NCBI RefSeq assembly: GCF_014207235.1
Contig: NZ_JACHDA010000004.1
Location: forward strand, 186,001 to 250,000
Origin: Sphingopyxis sp. JAI128
GTDB lineage: Bacteria > Pseudomonadota > Alphaproteobacteria > Sphingomonadales > Sphingomonadaceae
DNA length: 64,000 nt
Direction of reading: 5' to 3'
The notes under the pieces are model-generated. The model saw only the letters and a program-made list of their open reading frames with translations, was not told where the DNA came from and did no database searches. The translations under genes and the position numbers were made by a program. The first letter of the stretch is position 1. Each line of letters opens with the position of its first letter. Of this stretch, positions 46,236 through 55,063 are shown one piece after another.

Positions 46236-46580
46236 TCACGCCTTCGCCGCCAGCTTCTTCGCCGCGCGTTTCAGCGCCGAATCGAGATGCTCGCCCAATT
46301 CGGCAAACGGCATGTCGTTGGCGCCGGGGCGGCCGATCAGCACATGGTCGGCGCCCGATATGCCCGATTCGGGAAGCGCGGCGCGCGCGAGTTCGCGAAA
46401 GCGCCGCTTCATCCGGTTGCGCGTGACCGCGTTGCCGACCTTCTTGCTGACCGTATAGCCGATGCCCAGCGCCTCCTCTTCGTCGCCGCGATGACGGACG
46501 AGCAGGACGAAGCCGGGCATGGGAAAGCGAAGGCCGCGGTTCGCGGCCAGAAATTCGCTACGTTTCGAAAGCGTTCGCAC
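46236..46580 (-). CDS. rnpA: Ribonuclease P protein component
   Basis: 114 residues. N-terminal RTLSKRSEFLAANRGLRFP and the RNR motif VSKKVGNAVTRNRMKRRFRELAR identify RnpA, the protein subunit of RNase P. Start chosen at GTG 46580, which aligns with the usual RnpA beginning; the gap to rpmH is 29 bases. C-terminus is Lys/Ala-rich. Confidence 0.93.
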   Translation of the reverse strand: MRTLSKRSEFLAANRGLRFPMPGFVLLVRHRGDEEEALGIGYTVSKKVGNAVTRNRMKRRFRELARAALPESGISGADHVLIGRPGANDMPFAELGEHLDSALKRAAKKLAAKA

Positions 46581-46609
46581 CAGACGCGCTGGCGGCGAAG
46601 CGTTGGCGA

Positions 46610-46744
46610 TCAGGCCGACAGCTTCTTGCGGCCGCGGGCGCGACGGTTGGTGAGAACCTTGCGGCCGCCGACGGTTGCCTTGCGGGCGCGGAAGCCGTGA
46701 CGGCGCTTGCGCACGAGGCGGCTCGGTTGATAGGTGCGCTTCAT
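46610..46744 (-). CDS. rpmH: 50S ribosomal protein L34
   Basis: 44 residues, beginning [18 protein letters not shown] and ending GRKKLSA, the invariant L34 pattern ([19 protein letters not shown]). Start 46744 on the minus strand, first gene of the rpmH-rnpA-yidD-yidC-engB block. Confidence 0.97.
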   Translation of the reverse strand: MKRTYQPSRLVRKRRHGFRARKATVGGRKVLTNRRARGRKKLSA

Positions 46745-46845
46745 CGCGGTTTTCCCTAGATCTCGTCAAATGCTGCAACAGAAAAGGGCCGCCAAGCGTG
46801 GGCGGCCACTGTTGGAGGCGCGGATAAGCAAGAGTCGGTGGAAAG

Positions 46846-47154
46846 TCAATCGCCATCTAGCTTGTCCAGCGCACGCCGCGCCCGGCGCCGCGCGGCGCTG
46901 ACACGGCGCATGATCCGGTCGGCCCAGTCGCCATAGCGGGGGTGGCGCCATTTGAAGCGGACATAGGCGCGCTTCGCCCAAGCGCTGTTTTGCAGGCACA
47001 GCATCAGCCCCAGCGGAAAGACGATCAGGAATCCGGGGCCGGGTAGCGGCCCGATCGCGACGCCCGTGATCATCAGCAGGATGCCGAGCGCGAACAGCGC
47101 GGTGCGCATGTGCGCGTTCGACCGCAATCGCTGATAGAGGCTGCGTTTCGCCAT
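46846..47154 (-). CDS. PGPGW-motif transmembrane protein
   Basis: 102 residues with one or two helices (about residues 18-52) and the motif GVAIGPLPGPGFLIVFPLGLMLCLQNS, which marks the PGPGW family of small membrane proteins of unknown function. The C-terminal 45 residues are highly basic. Start at MAKRSLYQRL. 47155-47378 upstream holds no gene, only a small inverted repeat at about 47264-47298 (ATCGTCAT..ATGACGAT). Confidence 0.75.
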   Translation of the reverse strand: MAKRSLYQRLRSNAHMRTALFALGILLMITGVAIGPLPGPGFLIVFPLGLMLCLQNSAWAKRAYVRFKWRHPRYGDWADRIMRRVSAARRRARRALDKLDGD

Positions 47155-47378
47155 GAGGGCGATGTGGGGCAGCGGGCGGCGTGTTACAAGGCTAAAGCAG
47201 CTTGAAGCGCGGTCGATGAAATGGCGAACGCAGACTTTGCAGGGCAAGCTGCCGTTTTCCATCATCGTCATCCCCGCTTTGACGGGAATGACGATGTCAT
47301 GTGTGGCAATGCCGGTCGATCAGTCCGATCACCTGACGCCGATACACGCCAACTCCGCAAGCCGCGTACGGTGGGCGC

Positions 47379-47516
47379 CTAGCAGTTGCCTTTAACTCCG
47401 TCGGCACAGTCGCCAACGGACTCGACGTCTTTTCCGGCACCTTCGACGGTGTTGCAGGCCGACATCAGCAGCATCGAGCTGCCAATTGCGAAAATTGTCA
47501 GAAGCTTTTTCATCAT
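47379..47516 (-). CDS. Entericidin-like small lipoprotein
   Basis: 45 residues: MMKKLLTIFAIGSSMLLMSA then lipobox Cys21, followed by NTVEGAGKDVESVGDC. The NTVEGAGKDVE pattern is that of entericidin A/B, small stress-induced lipoproteins. GGAGAG precedes the tandem ATGs (47516 and 47513). Two further cysteines near the C-terminus are unusual for the family. Stands alone; 47517-47655 has no gene. Confidence 0.85.
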   Translation of the reverse strand: MMKKLLTIFAIGSSMLLMSACNTVEGAGKDVESVGDCADGVKGNC

Positions 47517-47655
47517 GTCTCTCCGACAGCGAGGGCGAACCACCCTCTATTGAGGCGGAACGGCTGTGCGCAGCGATTGTTCCGCTGCGCCGGCGTCACG
47601 TTAGCCGAAGCGTTCGAAATGATCGTCAGGCCGGGAAAAGGCGCGGCGACGCTGT

Positions 47656-48438
47656 TCAGTCGAGCGCGACGAAGCGCGCCATATCATCGCGGGTCAGGTA
47701 ACGGACGTCGTCGAACGGGGTCGCGTTGGTCAGCGCGTAAAAGGCGCGTGCCTTCGCGGCGTCCATTCCCATTTCGCGGTAATAGCCCAGATATTCGGCG
47801 TGGACGGGGTCGCTCGCGGGATAGTCGTTCGCCTCGCGGCCATATTCGTCAGCCCAGCTATGCACGCCGAATTCGGCGTCGGGTGCCGCGCGGCGCGTGG
47901 TGCCCGCCAGCCAAAGCTCGACCGCGCCCGATCGGATCGATCCGCCCGCGGGGACGACCGTTTCCATGCCCTGCCGCCGGATCGCGCGCGCGAGGATCAG
48001 GTTTGCTTCCTCGTCGAGGCTGCCCGGACAGTCGACCATCTCGAGCCGCTTGAGCCCCGGAAAGGCCGCGAGCATCGCCGCGAACTGGCGCGGGGTTGCC
48101 GAGGTGACGTCGCCCGCCATGCGGACGGTCGCGCCGTCGATCACCGCGAAAGGCCCGAAGCGCGCTTTCGCATGGCCGAGCGTCGCGAGCGTCGGCGCGG
48201 GTGCGTAACGCCGCGCCGCCGCGAAATCGGCCTCTTCGGCGAGCGCCTCGTCGTCGAGCAGCGCGGCATCCTCGTCGATATAGTCGGCGTCGTCACCGTC
48301 GCTGTCGTCGGTATAAGTCCACGTCACCGTCGTCGTGGTGATCGTCACCACCTGCTGCGCGTGCGCCGGCGCGAACGCCAGCACCGCCGCGAAAACGGCG
48401 ACGATGAGCGTGCGGAGCAAGGCGGACGGCGCAACCAT
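47656..48438 (-). CDS. Exported COG3904-like (ClpP-fold) periplasmic protein
   Basis: 260 residues. Signal peptide (1-27, cleaved after AHA). A Thr-rich then acidic linker (residues 30-75) leads to a domain with VRMAGDVTSATPRQFAAMLAAFPGLKRLEMVDCPGSLDEEANLILARAIRRQGMETVV-type layout, GSIRSGAVELWLAGTTRRA and FGVHSWADEYGREANDYP. This looks like the COG3904 predicted periplasmic proteins with a ClpP/crotonase-like fold; the usual catalytic Ser is not obvious. Last gene of the minus-strand detoxification run. Confidence 0.6.
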   Translation of the reverse strand: MVAPSALLRTLIVAVFAAVLAFAPAHAQQVVTITTTTVTWTYTDDSDGDDADYIDEDAALLDDEALAEEADFAAARRYAPAPTLATLGHAKARFGPFAVIDGATVRMAGDVTSATPRQFAAMLAAFPGLKRLEMVDCPGSLDEEANLILARAIRRQGMETVVPAGGSIRSGAVELWLAGTTRRAAPDAEFGVHSWADEYGREANDYPASDPVHAEYLGYYREMGMDAAKARAFYALTNATPFDDVRYLTRDDMARFVALD

Positions 48439-48523
48439 GAACCCGCCTTCGCGCGGGCGCGATGATCAACCGGCAAACAGGCAATGTCAGCGGCCCGTTA
48501 ACCCCGTTTCGGGACGCCCGCCT

Positions 48524-49177
48524 TCAATCGCGATCGGGGGCGCCGAGCGGGAAATAGGCGCGGTACGGCCGCGCCTCCTCGACGCAGCGCGATATGCTCG
48601 GATGCGCAAGCAGCCGCGCGCGATAGGCGCGCAGATTCTCGTATTTTTGGGGGATCGGGTGCACCCAGTCGGCATAGAAGAGCGACGGGGCCGCCGCGCA
48701 GTCGGCGAGGCTGAAGCCATAAAGCGTCGCCCAGCCGCCGCCCGCCAGTTCGCCGTCGAGCCAGCCATAGATGGTATCGAGCGCCGCCTTCGACTGTTCG
48801 ACGATGACCGGGACATGATTTTCGGGGCCGCGAATCGCGTCGGCGACGACCGCCTGCATCCGGCCCATCACATGATTGTCGAAAATGCGGTCGAACAGCC
48901 GCACCTTCAGTGCCGCTTCGAAATCCTGCGGGATCATTCGCGGTTCGGGCGTCAGATGGTCGAGATATTCGATGATGATCGACGATTCGAACCAGGGCAC
49001 GCCGTCGTGGACGAGCAGCGGGAATTGCCCGACCGGCCAATGCGCCCTCAACTCGGGCATATGGTCGGGGAAGGCGGGATCGACTGAGCGATAGTCGAAT
49101 CCGATCCCCTTTTCGTACAGCGCGATCAGCACTTTCCACGTGTAGGAGGAAAAGGGGTGGCCATAGAAAATCAGCAT
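48524..49177 (-). CDS. Glutathione S-transferase family protein
   Basis: 217 residues. N-terminal thioredoxin fold: LIFYGHPFSSYTWKVLIALYEKGIGFDYRSVD and GQFPLLVHDGVPWFESSIIIEYLDHL with cis-Pro and Glu-Ser glutathione motif; C-terminal YGFSLADCAAAPSLFYADWV. Start overlaps the upstream membrane-protein stop as TGATG. Substrate unknown. Confidence 0.88.
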   Translation of the reverse strand: MLIFYGHPFSSYTWKVLIALYEKGIGFDYRSVDPAFPDHMPELRAHWPVGQFPLLVHDGVPWFESSIIIEYLDHLTPEPRMIPQDFEAALKVRLFDRIFDNHVMGRMQAVVADAIRGPENHVPVIVEQSKAALDTIYGWLDGELAGGGWATLYGFSLADCAAAPSLFYADWVHPIPQKYENLRAYRARLLAHPSISRCVEEARPYRAYFPLGAPDRD

Positions 49178-49626
49178 CAACGGGTATCCTTGCGCGTCAG
49201 CAAGGCAAGCGGCCAGCCGACGAAGAAAATATGCGGGAAGAGCGCGATGGCGCCCCTCACGAGGTCGGTCGGCGGGAAGGGCGTTCCGAAGCGCAGTGGC
49301 AGCACTACGCCGTTCATGACGATATAGAGCAATAGGCCGTAGAGCGTGCCCGTCAGCCACCAAGGCCATGCGGTGAGCGCGCTCCAGCGCCGCAGGGCGA
49401 AGAACCACGCCGCGACCATCGCGCCCATGATCGCATAATGCGTCGCCAGCCCCGCGATCGCGCCGCCGAAGCCCCAATCGCCGGCGCCGTCGCCGAACGG
49501 CCCTGTGGCAACGCCGCGCAGCATGCCGCCGACGCTGCCGCCCGCGAGCACGCTCCACACCATCGCATAGGCGATGTCGAGCGTGCCGCAGAGCGCCCAG
49601 GCGAAGAGCGCCGGGCTACGCCGCAC
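49177..49626 (-). CDS. Small integral membrane protein, unknown
   Basis: 149 residues with four predicted helices (about residues 6-28, 55-80, 88-110, 125-143). No named domain recognised. The start is GTG at 49626 or TTG at 49629, both inside the end of the upstream VOC gene; the tight overlaps on both sides indicate translational coupling in the run. Confidence 0.6.
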   Translation of the reverse strand: MRRSPALFAWALCGTLDIAYAMVWSVLAGGSVGGMLRGVATGPFGDGAGDWGFGGAIAGLATHYAIMGAMVAAWFFALRRWSALTAWPWWLTGTLYGLLLYIVMNGVVLPLRFGTPFPPTDLVRGAIALFPHIFFVGWPLALLTRKDTR

Positions 49627-50128
49627 CAATTTCTTCGCCCCGCACCGCCGCCTCGATCGCGGCGATGTCGATCTTTTTCATCGTCATCATCGCGTCGAAC
49701 GCGCGCTTCGCGACTTCGGGATCGCCGCCCATCGTCGCATCGGTCAGCACGCGCGGGGTGATCTGCCAGTTGAGGCCCCATTTGTCCTTGCACCAGCCGC
49801 ACGCGCTTTCCTTGCCGCCATTGCCGACGATCGCGTTCCAGTAACGGTCGGTTTCCTCCTGCGTGTCGGTGTGGACCTGAAAGGAGAAGGCTTCGCTGTG
49901 CGGAAAGATCGGGCCGCCGTTAAGCCCGACGCACGGGACGCCGAGTATGGTGAAATCGACCGTCAGCGCGTCGCCTTTTTTGCCGCCGGGGAAATCGCCC
50001 GGCGCCTTGTGGACCGCGCCCACGCTGCTGTTCGGGAAGGTCGCGGCATAGAAATTCGCCGCCTCCTCGGCATCCCTGTCGTACCAGAGGCACAGGCTCA
50101 CGGGCTGGCTTGTCGGTTGGTTCGTCAT
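49616..50128 (-). CDS. VOC/PhnB-like (3-demethylubiquinone methyltransferase fold) protein
   Basis: 170 residues. VSLCLWYDRDAEEAANFYAATFPNSSVGAVHKAP and LGVPCVGLNGGPIFPHSEAFSFQV, CGWCKDKWGLNWQITP and MMTMKKIDIAAIEAAV are the PhnB/3-dmu-9_3-mt signature in the glyoxalase superfamily. Despite the family name, members are not proven methyltransferases. Stop overlaps the next gene's start. Confidence 0.88.
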   Translation of the reverse strand: MTNQPTSQPVSLCLWYDRDAEEAANFYAATFPNSSVGAVHKAPGDFPGGKKGDALTVDFTILGVPCVGLNGGPIFPHSEAFSFQVHTDTQEETDRYWNAIVGNGGKESACGWCKDKWGLNWQITPRVLTDATMGGDPEVAKRAFDAMMTMKKIDIAAIEAAVRGEEIGAA

Positions 50129-50130
50129 CG

Positions 50131-50949
50131 TCACTCTCCTGTATTTTTCTTGGGGGAATAAGCCTTGCGCGGGCCGACGAAGCCGATGGCCGCGCCCAGC
50201 GGGTCGATCGCGTTCATCGCATATTCGCCGCCGGGGATTTCCATCGGTTCGTTGGTGATCGTGCCGCCGTTCGCGGCCACGGCACCCCGTGCGCGGTCGA
50301 TGTCGTCGACGCCGATATAGAAATTCCACACCGGCGCCGGATAACCGTCCATCAGCGGCATCACCGCGCCCAGCCCGACATCGCCGCGCTGGATGAAGCG
50401 ATAGGAACCAAGCTCGCCCATCGGCATCGCGCCTTCCTGCCCCCAGCCGAAATGCTTTTTATAGAAGGCGATGGCGGCATCGGGATCGCTCGTCGCCAGT
50501 TCGTTCCAGCGGACATGCTGCGCCTCGGTCACCGAAAACACGTCGCTCTCGCCGCCGCCTTCGGGCGGGATCGGGTCCATGATATAGAAGGGCGCGCCCT
50601 GCGGGTCGCTGACCATCGCGATGCGCCCGACGGGCAGGTCGGTCGCGGGCATGTGCACCGCACCGCCGTCGGCCTCGATCGCGTCGATCGCCTTGTCGAC
50701 GTCGGCGACATGCAGATAGCCGAGCCAGCCCGGCCGCGCCCCGCCTGCGAGCATGTCGGCGTTCAGCGCGAGCACGCCGCCCGCATGGCCGCCGTCGGCG
50801 CGTACGATCATGCGGTAATCCATCGCGCCCGCCGCGGGATCGCGCTCCGACGCGATCGTCCAGCCGGTGACCGCGCCGTAAAAGCGCGCCGCGCCGGCCG
50901 GGTCGGGGGTCATCAGTTCGTACCAGATGAAGTTCGATGCTTCGCTCAT
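50131..50949 (-). CDS. Two-domain VOC (glyoxalase-superfamily) protein
   Basis: 272 residues, two tandem VOC units: residues about 5-120 (FIWYELMTPDPAGAARFYGAVTGW ... PFYIMDPIPPEG) and 140-260 (VRWNELATSDPDAAIAFYKKHFGW ... IGFVGPRKAY). Resembles the CFP-30B/hydroxylase-like glyoxalase proteins. Two bases separate it from the next gene. Confidence 0.9.
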   Translation of the reverse strand: MSEASNFIWYELMTPDPAGAARFYGAVTGWTIASERDPAAGAMDYRMIVRADGGHAGGVLALNADMLAGGARPGWLGYLHVADVDKAIDAIEADGGAVHMPATDLPVGRIAMVSDPQGAPFYIMDPIPPEGGGESDVFSVTEAQHVRWNELATSDPDAAIAFYKKHFGWGQEGAMPMGELGSYRFIQRGDVGLGAVMPLMDGYPAPVWNFYIGVDDIDRARGAVAANGGTITNEPMEIPGGEYAMNAIDPLGAAIGFVGPRKAYSPKKNTGE

Positions 50950-50970
50950 CGTCTTTCTCCTCGGTTGGTG

Positions 50971-51696
50971 TCAGTAAGTCAGGCTCGGGAACCAGTCGCC
51001 GCGCCCCTCGGGCGTCATGTCGAGCAAGCCCCACAGTGGATCGACCAGATCGCCCGCACGGTGGTGCTGGCCGGGATCCTCGGGCGCATAGGCCATCTCG
51101 CTGGCCCAGAAATGGCGGATGGTTTCGCCGTCGCGCCGAAAGACGTTGAAGATCGTCTCGTCCCAATTCTCGCCGGGCTTCATGCCATGCTCGACGCGCT
51201 TGGCGTCGCCCAGTTTCGACGTGTCGCCGAAATAATCGGCCGAATAGCGCCCGTCGACGTCGGACAGAAAGATAAGGTGCGGCCAGCGGCGCTGCTTCGC
51301 CCAGGCCTCCAGCCGCGCGATCGGCGATTTGGCGACGACATAGAAGGACGCGCGTTGGCCGACATGGCGCGCGCTGCCGTCGATCGCGTCGAGCATATGG
51401 GTGCAGCCGTTGCACGGCTTGTCGCGCTCGGGCCCGAACATATAGCTTTGCAGGATGATGCTCGGCTTGCCGTCGAACAGCGCGGACAGCCTCACCCGCT
51501 CGGGGCGCTGATGCGCGCCGATCCACTCGAAACTGTAATCCTCGGGCACCGCGCCGCCCGGCGGCAGCGCGCGGCGCTTCGCCGCGACCGCCTCGATCTG
51601 GCGGCGAAGCGCGATTTCGTCGGCGAGCAGCGCAGCGCGCGCGGCCCGATATTCGGCGCTTTCGTTCGGGAAAGACAGATGTTCGATAGCCGTCAC
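50971..51696 (-). CDS. DUF899 thioredoxin-like protein
   Basis: 241 residues of the DUF899 family, thioredoxin/AhpC-like. IILQSYMFGPERDKPCNGCTHMLDAIDG carries the CXXC, and FNVFRRDGETIRHFWASEMAYAPEDPGQHHRAGDLVDPLWGLLDMTPEGRGDW is family-specific (shown here as separate blocks of one conserved region). Likely cytosolic redox function, unproven. Start is GTG at 51696, overlapping the GFA stop as GTGA. Confidence 0.88.
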   Translation of the reverse strand: MTAIEHLSFPNESAEYRAARAALLADEIALRRQIEAVAAKRRALPPGGAVPEDYSFEWIGAHQRPERVRLSALFDGKPSIILQSYMFGPERDKPCNGCTHMLDAIDGSARHVGQRASFYVVAKSPIARLEAWAKQRRWPHLIFLSDVDGRYSADYFGDTSKLGDAKRVEHGMKPGENWDETIFNVFRRDGETIRHFWASEMAYAPEDPGQHHRAGDLVDPLWGLLDMTPEGRGDWFPSLTY

Positions 51697-52244
51697 CGCG
51701 CAAATCCTTTCGTTGCCTCGATCGGCGGGGCGCGAAAGCCCATCGCCGCCCATGCCTTCAGCAGCCGCCAGAGGAACCTGCCCGACGGTGTCCGGTAATT
51801 GGGGATGTCGTCGGGCAGGTCGACGCCCGCGGGCCGGTCGCCGACGATTGTCCGCATTTCGGCCGCCGGCCGCGCTTCGGCGGCGATGCGGTCGGAATAG
51901 ACGCTGAGCCAGTGCCCCTTGGTGAATTCGAGCGCGATCGGCGCATTGCAGCATCGCGCGACGAAGCGCCGCGTCGGCGACTCGGGCTTCAGCCGGTGCT
52001 CGCTCAGCCGGTCGGACCCGGACAGCCACGCGAGCCGGTCCTTGCGCATCAGCACATAGGGCGTGCCGCCATCGGCGCCGACGACGGCGGGCGCGCCGGA
52101 GAGCGCTTCGAACGCATGCCCCGCCTGCTGGCAGCTATGGCAGTAACAGGTCGCCGCGACGATCGGCTTGCCCGTGAGTTCGAGGCTCACCGTGCCGCAT
52201 TGGCATGCGGCGATCCGGTATTCGGATTTTTGTATATCGGACAT
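51693..52244 (-). CDS. GFA-family zinc-binding protein
   Basis: 183 residues. IAACQCGTVSLELTG, CYCHSCQQAGHAFEALSG and FVARCCNAPIALEF supply the zinc cysteines of the GFA fold. The C-terminal 60 residues (RFLWRLLKAWAAMGFRAPP) are an extra tail. Coupled to DUF899. The gap upstream to DUF1428 is the largest in the run and holds an inverted repeat. Confidence 0.85.
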   Translation of the reverse strand: MSDIQKSEYRIAACQCGTVSLELTGKPIVAATCYCHSCQQAGHAFEALSGAPAVVGADGGTPYVLMRKDRLAWLSGSDRLSEHRLKPESPTRRFVARCCNAPIALEFTKGHWLSVYSDRIAAEARPAAEMRTIVGDRPAGVDLPDDIPNYRTPSGRFLWRLLKAWAAMGFRAPPIEATKGFAR

Positions 52245-52259
52245 CGGCTCTCTCCCAGT

Positions 52260-52394
52260 GATCCTCCCTGTCGCGAAGCGATGGGGAGGGGGACCATCCG
52301 AAGGATGGTGGAGGGGCTGAGGCAGTGCGTCGCGAGCCCCTCCGTCGGCGCTGCGCCGCTGCCACCTCCCCATGCCTCCGGCACAGGGAGGATC
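52260..52394. repeat. 135-bp intergenic inverted repeat
   Basis: Outer arms GATCCTCCCTGT / ACAGGGAGGATC, middle arms GGGGAGGGGGA / CACCTCCCC-type, plus nested short palindromes (ACCATCCGAAGGATGGT and GAGGGGCT..AGCCCCTC). Sits between the DUF1428 stop and the GFA start. Confidence 0.75.
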
Positions 52395-52400
52395 GGAGCA

Positions 52401-53120
52401 TCACGCCTCGACGATCGGCGCGAAGCCGCCATAGATCATGCGCGCGCCATCGAACGGATTGGTTTCCGGGTCGTGCTTCATCCGCTCGTCGGTCATCATC
52501 TTTTCCCAGCCGGCGGCCCGCGTTTCCTTGTTCGGCCATTCGACCCAGCTGTAGACGACGCTCTCGCCGTCCTTCTTGTGCGCGGCGCGGGCATAGTCGG
52601 TTACCTTGCCGTCGGGGACATCGTCGGCCCACGCCTCGACGACGCGCGTCGCGCCATAATCGCGAAACACTTCGGACGCCTGTTGCGCCATCGTGCGATA
52701 GGCGTCCTTGTTGCCGTCGGGGACGGGAACGATATATCCGTCGACATAACCCATCTTGCCGTCGGCGGCATCGTCGACGATCGAATCGAACCCGCCGATG
52801 ATCATGCGCTTCGCGTCGAACGGCATCGCTTCGCCCATGCTCTGCATGCGCGGATCGGCCATCATCTTTTCGTTCGCCGCGTCGCGCGTCGCCTTGTCTG
52901 GATATTCGAACCAACTGAATACGACGGTTTCGTCGGGCTTGGCCTGCACCGCGCCCTTGAAATCGTTGACCTTGCCGTCGGGGACGTCGTCGCCCCAGCA
53001 TTCGACCATGCGCGCGACGCCGAATTCCTTGAACAGGGGCGCCGCGTCGGCGGCATGCTTGCGATAGGCTTCCTTGTTGGCGGTCGGCACCGCGACCACA
53101 AATCCTTCTACATAGGTCAT
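52401..53120 (-). CDS. Tandem DUF1428 protein
   Basis: 239 residues made of two DUF1428 (dimeric alpha-beta barrel) units: residues 1-118 (YVEGFVVAVPTANKEAYRKHA ... FDAKRMIIGGF) and 123-236 (YVDGYIVPVPDGNKDAYRTMA ... FDGARMIYGGF). The usual protein, for example YbaA, is a single unit of about 117 residues that dimerises; this one is a covalent dimer. Function of the family is unknown. Confidence 0.9.
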   Translation of the reverse strand: MTYVEGFVVAVPTANKEAYRKHAADAAPLFKEFGVARMVECWGDDVPDGKVNDFKGAVQAKPDETVVFSWFEYPDKATRDAANEKMMADPRMQSMGEAMPFDAKRMIIGGFDSIVDDAADGKMGYVDGYIVPVPDGNKDAYRTMAQQASEVFRDYGATRVVEAWADDVPDGKVTDYARAAHKKDGESVVYSWVEWPNKETRAAGWEKMMTDERMKHDPETNPFDGARMIYGGFAPIVEA

Positions 53121-53151
53121 CTTGTCTCTCCTTGGGGGGTGGGAGGGGGTT

Positions 53152-53826
53152 TCAGGCGGCGGGAGGACCCGCTTCTTCGCTGAAGGCGGCCAGTTGCGCG
53201 TCCATCGCGCGCTGGAAGGCGGGGCGGGCGAGGCAACGGTCCAGATAGGCCTGCAACCGCGGCTGCTCGGCGATCAGCCCGGCCTCGACGGCTTCGCGCA
53301 GCACGGTCGCCATCGCGATGTCGGCGACGGTGAACTCGCCCGTCAGATAATCCTTGTCGCCGATCGCGTCGTTCAGGCGGCCGAGCCGGCCCTGAATAAA
53401 CTCGATCAGGCTCGGACGGCGCAGCTTCGCCCATTCCTCGTCGGTCGAAAAGATATCGACATTGCCGAGTTCGAACAGCATCGGCTCGACGCTGTTGTAG
53501 GCCGCGAACAGCCACGCGAGCGTGTTGGCGCGCGCCTGCGCGTCGCGGGGCATCAGCCGCGCATCCTTCTCGGCGAGGTGGAGCAGGATCGCGCCGCTTT
53601 CGAACAGGCGGATGCCGCCGTCGTTGAGTACCGGCACCTGACCCCATGGCTGGAACAGGAAATGGTCGGCGGGCCGGTTGATCGCGCTGATCAGATGTTC
53701 GGCATAGTCGAGCCCGATTTCCTCGCACGCCCAGCGCGGGCGCAGGTCGCGGACATAGCCGCGCGCGAAATCGGGGACCCAGTCGAAGGCGGTGACTTCA
53801 AGGCTGCTGTCGGGATTGACGGGCAT
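53152..53826 (-). CDS. Glutathione S-transferase family protein
   Basis: 224 residues. WGQVPVLNDGGIRLFESGAILLHLAEK is the cis-Pro/Glu-Ser motif; YLTGEFTVADIAMATVLREAVEAG is the helical-domain signature. N-terminus is atypical: DWVPDFARGYVRDLRPRWACEEIGLDY, lacking an obvious Ser/Cys at the usual position. Third GST in the window. 31 bases to each neighbour. Confidence 0.87.
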   Translation of the reverse strand: MPVNPDSSLEVTAFDWVPDFARGYVRDLRPRWACEEIGLDYAEHLISAINRPADHFLFQPWGQVPVLNDGGIRLFESGAILLHLAEKDARLMPRDAQARANTLAWLFAAYNSVEPMLFELGNVDIFSTDEEWAKLRRPSLIEFIQGRLGRLNDAIGDKDYLTGEFTVADIAMATVLREAVEAGLIAEQPRLQAYLDRCLARPAFQRAMDAQLAAFSEEAGPPAA

Positions 53827-53857
53827 GGGGAACTCCTCTCGTTTTTCTTGCTGGGGA

Positions 53858-54814
53858 TCAGAAGGACGGCGGCGGCGGCGCCTTGTCGTCGAGGAAAGGC
53901 ACGACCATCGCCGCGATCGCGGGGATTTCGCCCATGATCCCGATGTGCGAGGTCGCAGGCAGGATCGCGAGCCGCGCCTTCGGCGCCGCGGTCAGGAAGC
54001 CCTGCGTCGCCGCGGCGACATCGCCGCCGCCGCGCAGCTTGAAAAGCTCGACCGCATGGTCGAGCGTGACGCCGTCGGCGTCGCCGATGATTACCATCGT
54101 CTTGCCGGCGATCGCCTGCACCGCGGCGTCGGACCAGCCGAAGGGCGTCGCGTCGAGCGCCTTGATGTTGGCGACCAGTTTCGGGAATTTGTCGGGGGCG
54201 GGCGACAGGCGCTGATATTCGGCATCGATCGGGCTGCCCGCAAAGATTTCGGGGGTCAGTCTGGAAATGCCCGCCAGCACTTCGGGATACCAGCCGTCGA
54301 GCCGCGAGGTCGCCGACAATATCACCTGCTTGCCGATCTTGTCGGGATGCCCCACCGCCAGCGCGACCGCGGTCGAGCCGCCCATCGAGTAACCGAGGAC
54401 GTCGGCCTTTTCGACGCCGAGCTTGTCGAGCACGGCGGCGGCGTCGTCGGCCATCCGGTCATAGCTCAGCGGCGTATCGACACCGCCTGACCGGCCATGA
54501 CCGCGCGCATCGACCGCGATCACCGGCCGCGATGCGGCGAGCGCGCCGATCAGCGGCTTCATCGCATCGGCGGACATGAAGGCGCCGTGCAGGATCAGCA
54601 GCGGGGTAGGGCCGGATTGGACGTCGCCATATAGCTGATAATGGATCGCCGCGCCGGCGACATCGACCTGCCCCGTTTGCGGGGCATTTGCGGTTGGGTG
54701 GCTTGCGCCGGCGATTTGCGCCGCCGCCGGTTGCGCTGCGGCCGCGATCGTCGCTGCGGCAGCGACCAGGGCGAAGGCGGAGGCGAGCCTGGGGAGGGGA
54801 GAGCGCCGTGTCAT
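53858..54814 (-). CDS. Exported alpha/beta hydrolase
   Basis: 318 residues. Signal peptide (1-32, AAAQPAAAQ). Alpha/beta-hydrolase core: LLILHGAFMSADA oxyanion loop, nucleophile in LGYSMGGSTAV, acid Asp in IGDADGVTLDHAVE region, and His in PATSHIGIM. Substrate unknown; resembles peroxidase/epoxide-hydrolase branch proteins. Part of the detoxification run. Confidence 0.88.
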   Translation of the reverse strand: MTRRSPLPRLASAFALVAAAATIAAAAQPAAAQIAGASHPTANAPQTGQVDVAGAAIHYQLYGDVQSGPTPLLILHGAFMSADAMKPLIGALAASRPVIAVDARGHGRSGGVDTPLSYDRMADDAAAVLDKLGVEKADVLGYSMGGSTAVALAVGHPDKIGKQVILSATSRLDGWYPEVLAGISRLTPEIFAGSPIDAEYQRLSPAPDKFPKLVANIKALDATPFGWSDAAVQAIAGKTMVIIGDADGVTLDHAVELFKLRGGGDVAAATQGFLTAAPKARLAILPATSHIGIMGEIPAIAAMVVPFLDDKAPPPPSF

Positions 54815-54844
54815 CGAACCATCCTCTTCTGTGTAAGACGGAGC

Positions 54845-55063
54845 CTAGCTCCGTTTGCCTTTGAAATAGGCGACGATCGACATTGCGTGCCCGTGGCCGA
54901 GATCGAAATCGCGCTTCAGCCAGTCGATGATCGCGCCGGGCTTGACGCCGGGGGCAAGGCCGCTTTCGTCGGCAAGGCCCTTGTCGATCGCGATGGCTTG
55001 CAGCGCGTCCGCCGATTTTCCGGTCTTGGCTTCGACATTGTCGAGATAGGCCTGGAAGCTCAT
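54845..55063 (-). CDS. DUF4287-domain small protein
   Basis: 72 residues: FQAYLDNVEAKTGKS, then GLAPGVKPGAIIDWLKRDFDLGHGHAMSIVAYF, the DUF4287 signature. Small helical protein of unknown role. Start overlaps the DoxX stop as ATGA. Confidence 0.88.
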   Translation of the reverse strand: MSFQAYLDNVEAKTGKSADALQAIAIDKGLADESGLAPGVKPGAIIDWLKRDFDLGHGHAMSIVAYFKGKRS

